64,000 bases of DNA from Quercus robur (Eukaryota > Streptophyta > Magnoliopsida > Fagales > Fagaceae): positions 46,290,843-46,354,842 of the forward strand of contig NC_065538.1 in the NCBI RefSeq assembly GCF_932294415.1, given 5' to 3'. Shown piece by piece: positions 62,054 through 64,000 of the stretch; the first letter of the stretch is position 1; every line of letters starts with the position of its first letter. The notes under the pieces are model-generated. The model did no database searches and had not been told where the DNA came from. It was given only the letters and a program-made list of their open reading frames with translations. A program made the translations under genes and the position numbers.

Positions 62054-63162
62054 TGAAAGTTCAAAAACGTGTACAAAACACCTTTGAACGTTTAGACCCC
62101 CAAAATACAACTTAACCAACTCAAGCAAAATGTCAAACAACTAGTGTGCGGAAACTTAACACATGCTATAATATGAAATTGGTTATAAACTATCTAAGCC
62201 ATAACAAAATTAAACCACATCAGATAATGTAAAGGCAAAGATAGAGAGGAAGGAAGATGCAAACACAAAGACAACACACGATGTGTTATCGAAGAGGAAA
62301 CCGAAGTCCTCGGCGAAAAACCTCTCCGCCGTCCTCCAAGCGGTAATCAATCCACTAGAAAATACAGTTGGGATACAAGGACAGCAATAGACCCTCCAAG
62401 CCTAATCTATCCAGTGCACCTAAGCCCTCCAAGCTTCTTGCTCCAACGAGGTTGCGCCGAACCTTTTTCTTTTCTAGCTTCCCGGATTCCGCTACTAGAC
62501 CGTAGCATCAACCAATGAAGATTGGCTCCTTCCTAACTGCTTCCCAGAACTCCAAACAACTGTCTCACAGAGATGATAATGGTGAGAACCAGGTTTGGTA
62601 TAATGCCTCTCAAGGATTTGACAATGGAGAGGAAGAGAGTAAGGGAATTTGAAGAGACTCTAAGGTATAGATTGTGGGTGAAGCAATCTGGTTTTTCTTT
62701 AGGGTTTCTCTCTCAAAATTCTTTCTGGAAGCTCTCTTTCAATCGTGGGTTAAAGGGGTATTTATACTGGAGTGGGAGAGGAATGTGAAACGTCAGGTTT
62801 TACAAAACAGGGGTGGCTCGCGGCTTAACCTCGGGGCTTGACCAAGTCGCGAGATCCAGTCGCGAGTTAACCGTATGGCCAGTTGTCCTGTTTTGTCCTG
62901 TAGTGCTCCAGCTAGCATGACTGTTCATCTTCCAGCATGCTTGGCACGTGTGCAGCTTCTGGCGGCTTGCAGCCGCGAGTCCACCCGCGAGTCCCAGCCG
63001 CGAGTCTCTGTTTTCTTGCACACTTTTGAGCAAACTTCACTTTATCTCACTCACTACCCTTACAACAAACCCACCTAAATACAGGGTTACTAAATGCTGA
63101 ATTACAAGCAAATTTGGTACGGAATAAAGCCAATTAGATGGTTGAATAAATTCAACCTTACA
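62054..63162 (-). repeat. 5' LTR of element B
   Basis: 1109 bp, the partner of 56455-57563. TATA (tatttata) near 62759. The TCGCGA-type block lies at 62817-63005. Confidence 0.9.
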
Positions 63163-63167
63163 GTAGT

Positions 63168-63517
63168 CAACTTCCAAGAAGAGAGAATGAGTGAAAGAAA
63201 TTGATTGAAAGGAAAGAGGAAAATTGTGACAAATTTCTTATTGATGTTCAACACTATTGACATTTGACAAGTATTTATACAGGTTGGTTCACTTTAAGTT
63301 CTCTAGTTTGTTGACTCTTAAACTCATGTAACTAATTGAGTGAGACAACTGACTTACCAGCCAACTAATTGCAACAAACTCTTAACAGTCCTTTCTTTCA
63401 TACAATAAACAATTAGTAGTAGACAATTAGATTTAAATATTACAACATTTAGGCTCATTACAAAAAATTCTTTACGTAAAACCTACCTATTTTACTTTGT
63501 GCATTTAATAAGGAGTT
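63168..63517. repeat. Duplicated 3' flank of GLR-4, right part
   Basis: Continues the flank interrupted at 56454. The LTR-like repeat ends at 63387 (CTCTTAACA). Then comes the shared AACAATTAGTAGTAGACAATT block before the GLR-4 stop codon. Confidence 0.7.
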
Positions 63518-64000
63518 TTATGACATCTCATTTTCAGAAGGTGGGGAGGCTTGAACAATATTGTCCAGAACATTGATAGTGCTCACGTCTTCCCGTCTTA
63601 AAGAAGTCCAATTATCTAAGTCTGGTGTGCAAGATGAACTTGAAGCTTTCTCTAGAGTATTGACCTCTCCATTATAAAAGTATTTTGCTAGTCCAACTGC
63701 CTTGTTCCAAACACTTCTAGAGCTAGTAGTTGCATTGCCTTGATATGCCTTTTGATCGTGTTGATAATTCTTTAGTAATGGAATTAATGATAGTAGGAAA
63801 CAAATTGTAGAAATAGCCGCCGATATAAGGTAGAGACCCCAAAAGCTCTGGATGCTCAAAGGATCAGTATTATTGGATGTTTGGTTTGTTGAACACTCAC
63901 GTAAGGGAGTCAACTGTCTTTCTTCTAGATCTTTTAGGGTACCATCTTCTGATAGCTTTAGAATAGCTTCTGAAAAATCCTTCGCTATTGGCGAGCCTTT
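63518..64000 (-). CDS. GLR: GLR-4: last exon of a glutamate receptor-like gene, cut by the window
   Basis: The frame is open from the window edge to the stop at 63518. It reads [20 protein letters not shown], the second ligand-binding end, then M4 (SFWGLYLISAAISTICFLL) and a cytosolic tail ending SPPSENEMS. It is closest to exon 5 of GLR-1 and GLR-3. The ERWLTPS motif of those two reads ERQLTPL here, so a normally invariant Trp is Gln. Whether the rest of the gene is intact lies outside the window. Confidence 0.85.
   Translation of the reverse strand, partial: KGSPIAKDFSEAILKLSEDGTLKDLEERQLTPLRECSTNQTSNNTDPLSIQSFWGLYLISAAISTICFLLSLIPLLKNYQHDQKAYQGNATTSSRSVWNKAVGLAKYFYNGEVNTLEKASSSSCTPDLDNWTSLRREDVSTINVLDNIVQASPPSENEMS

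Larger units (their letters stand above)
56455..63162 (-). mobile_element. Element B: pol-less Sirevirus-like element with intact accessory gene
   Basis: 6708 bp on the minus strand with target duplication GTAGT at 56450-56454 and 63163-63167. Both LTRs are 1109 bp (56455-57563 is 3', 62054-63162 is 5') and differ at about 20 positions, near 98% identity. The paralogous flanks at 26290-26300 and 39165-39180 show the empty site with a single GTAGT. On the minus strand the order is PBS, truncated gag, a joint that deletes about 1.7 kb relative to element A (its 18207-19925), TCGCGA cluster, intron, accessory ORF, purine tracts and PPT. It landed inside the 285 bp LTR-like repeat downstream of GLR-4. 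Confidence 0.92.

Overview
The window looks like nuclear DNA of a dicot, probably a woody plant. It is AT-rich, has spliced genes and microsatellites, and is dense in LTR retrotransposons and small foldback elements. A Fagales origin is only a guess from the style of the repeats; nothing in the window proves it. Two stories overlap: a tandem array of plant glutamate receptor-like channel genes (GLR, clade-II-like) on the minus strand, and one family of unusual Copia/Sirevirus-type LTR elements that has inserted in and around it.

GLR array, read right to left on the minus strand. GLR-4 (64000-63518) is the last exon of a copy that leaves the window. GLR-3 (50500-39527) has five well-preserved exons, but exon 2 is split by a 6.2 kb LTR element. 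GLR-2 (37359-32572) is a complete five-exon gene that I assemble to 915 residues. GLR-1 (28856-26630) is a decayed 3' fragment with a lost splice acceptor and two single-base frameshifts. A fifth trace is an inverted relic of a GLR promoter and start codon on the plus strand (about 9490-10715), itself split by a foldback element. The 3' flanks of the four copies share a segmental duplication and a roughly 285 bp LTR-like repeat.

LTR elements. Four members of one family share LTRs of about 1.1 kb, a tRNA-iMet-type primer binding site and a Sirevirus-like polypurine tract. All have perfect 5 bp target site duplications: C (33-8682, minus, AGAAG), A (16026-24056, plus, GCGCA), D (43117-49357, plus, TTTCT) and B (56455-63162, minus, GTAGT). 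None shows protease, integrase, reverse transcriptase or RNase H. A, B and C carry gag plus a second gene that resembles the 'putative plant transposon protein' (Transposase_32-like) family. That gene sits where Sireviruses may carry an env-like gene, and in B and C it lies directly behind a well-formed intron. D has only a capsid-less, twin zinc-knuckle gag-like ORF. This pol-less family with an accessory gene is the best candidate for an under-described system here. No copy has both genes intact, so any movement would need proteins supplied in trans.

Other content. A small TRIM-like tandem array (15878-24531) is split by element A. There are several foldback or MITE-like elements, a degenerate AT-rich tandem repeat (14000-14930), a probable Ty3/gypsy LTR relic with a 37 bp minisatellite (54840-55500), and a short exon relic resembling snRNP E (30780-30857). 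No tRNA, rRNA or CRISPR features were seen. All similarity statements come from reading the sequence and comparing copies within the window; no database was searched.
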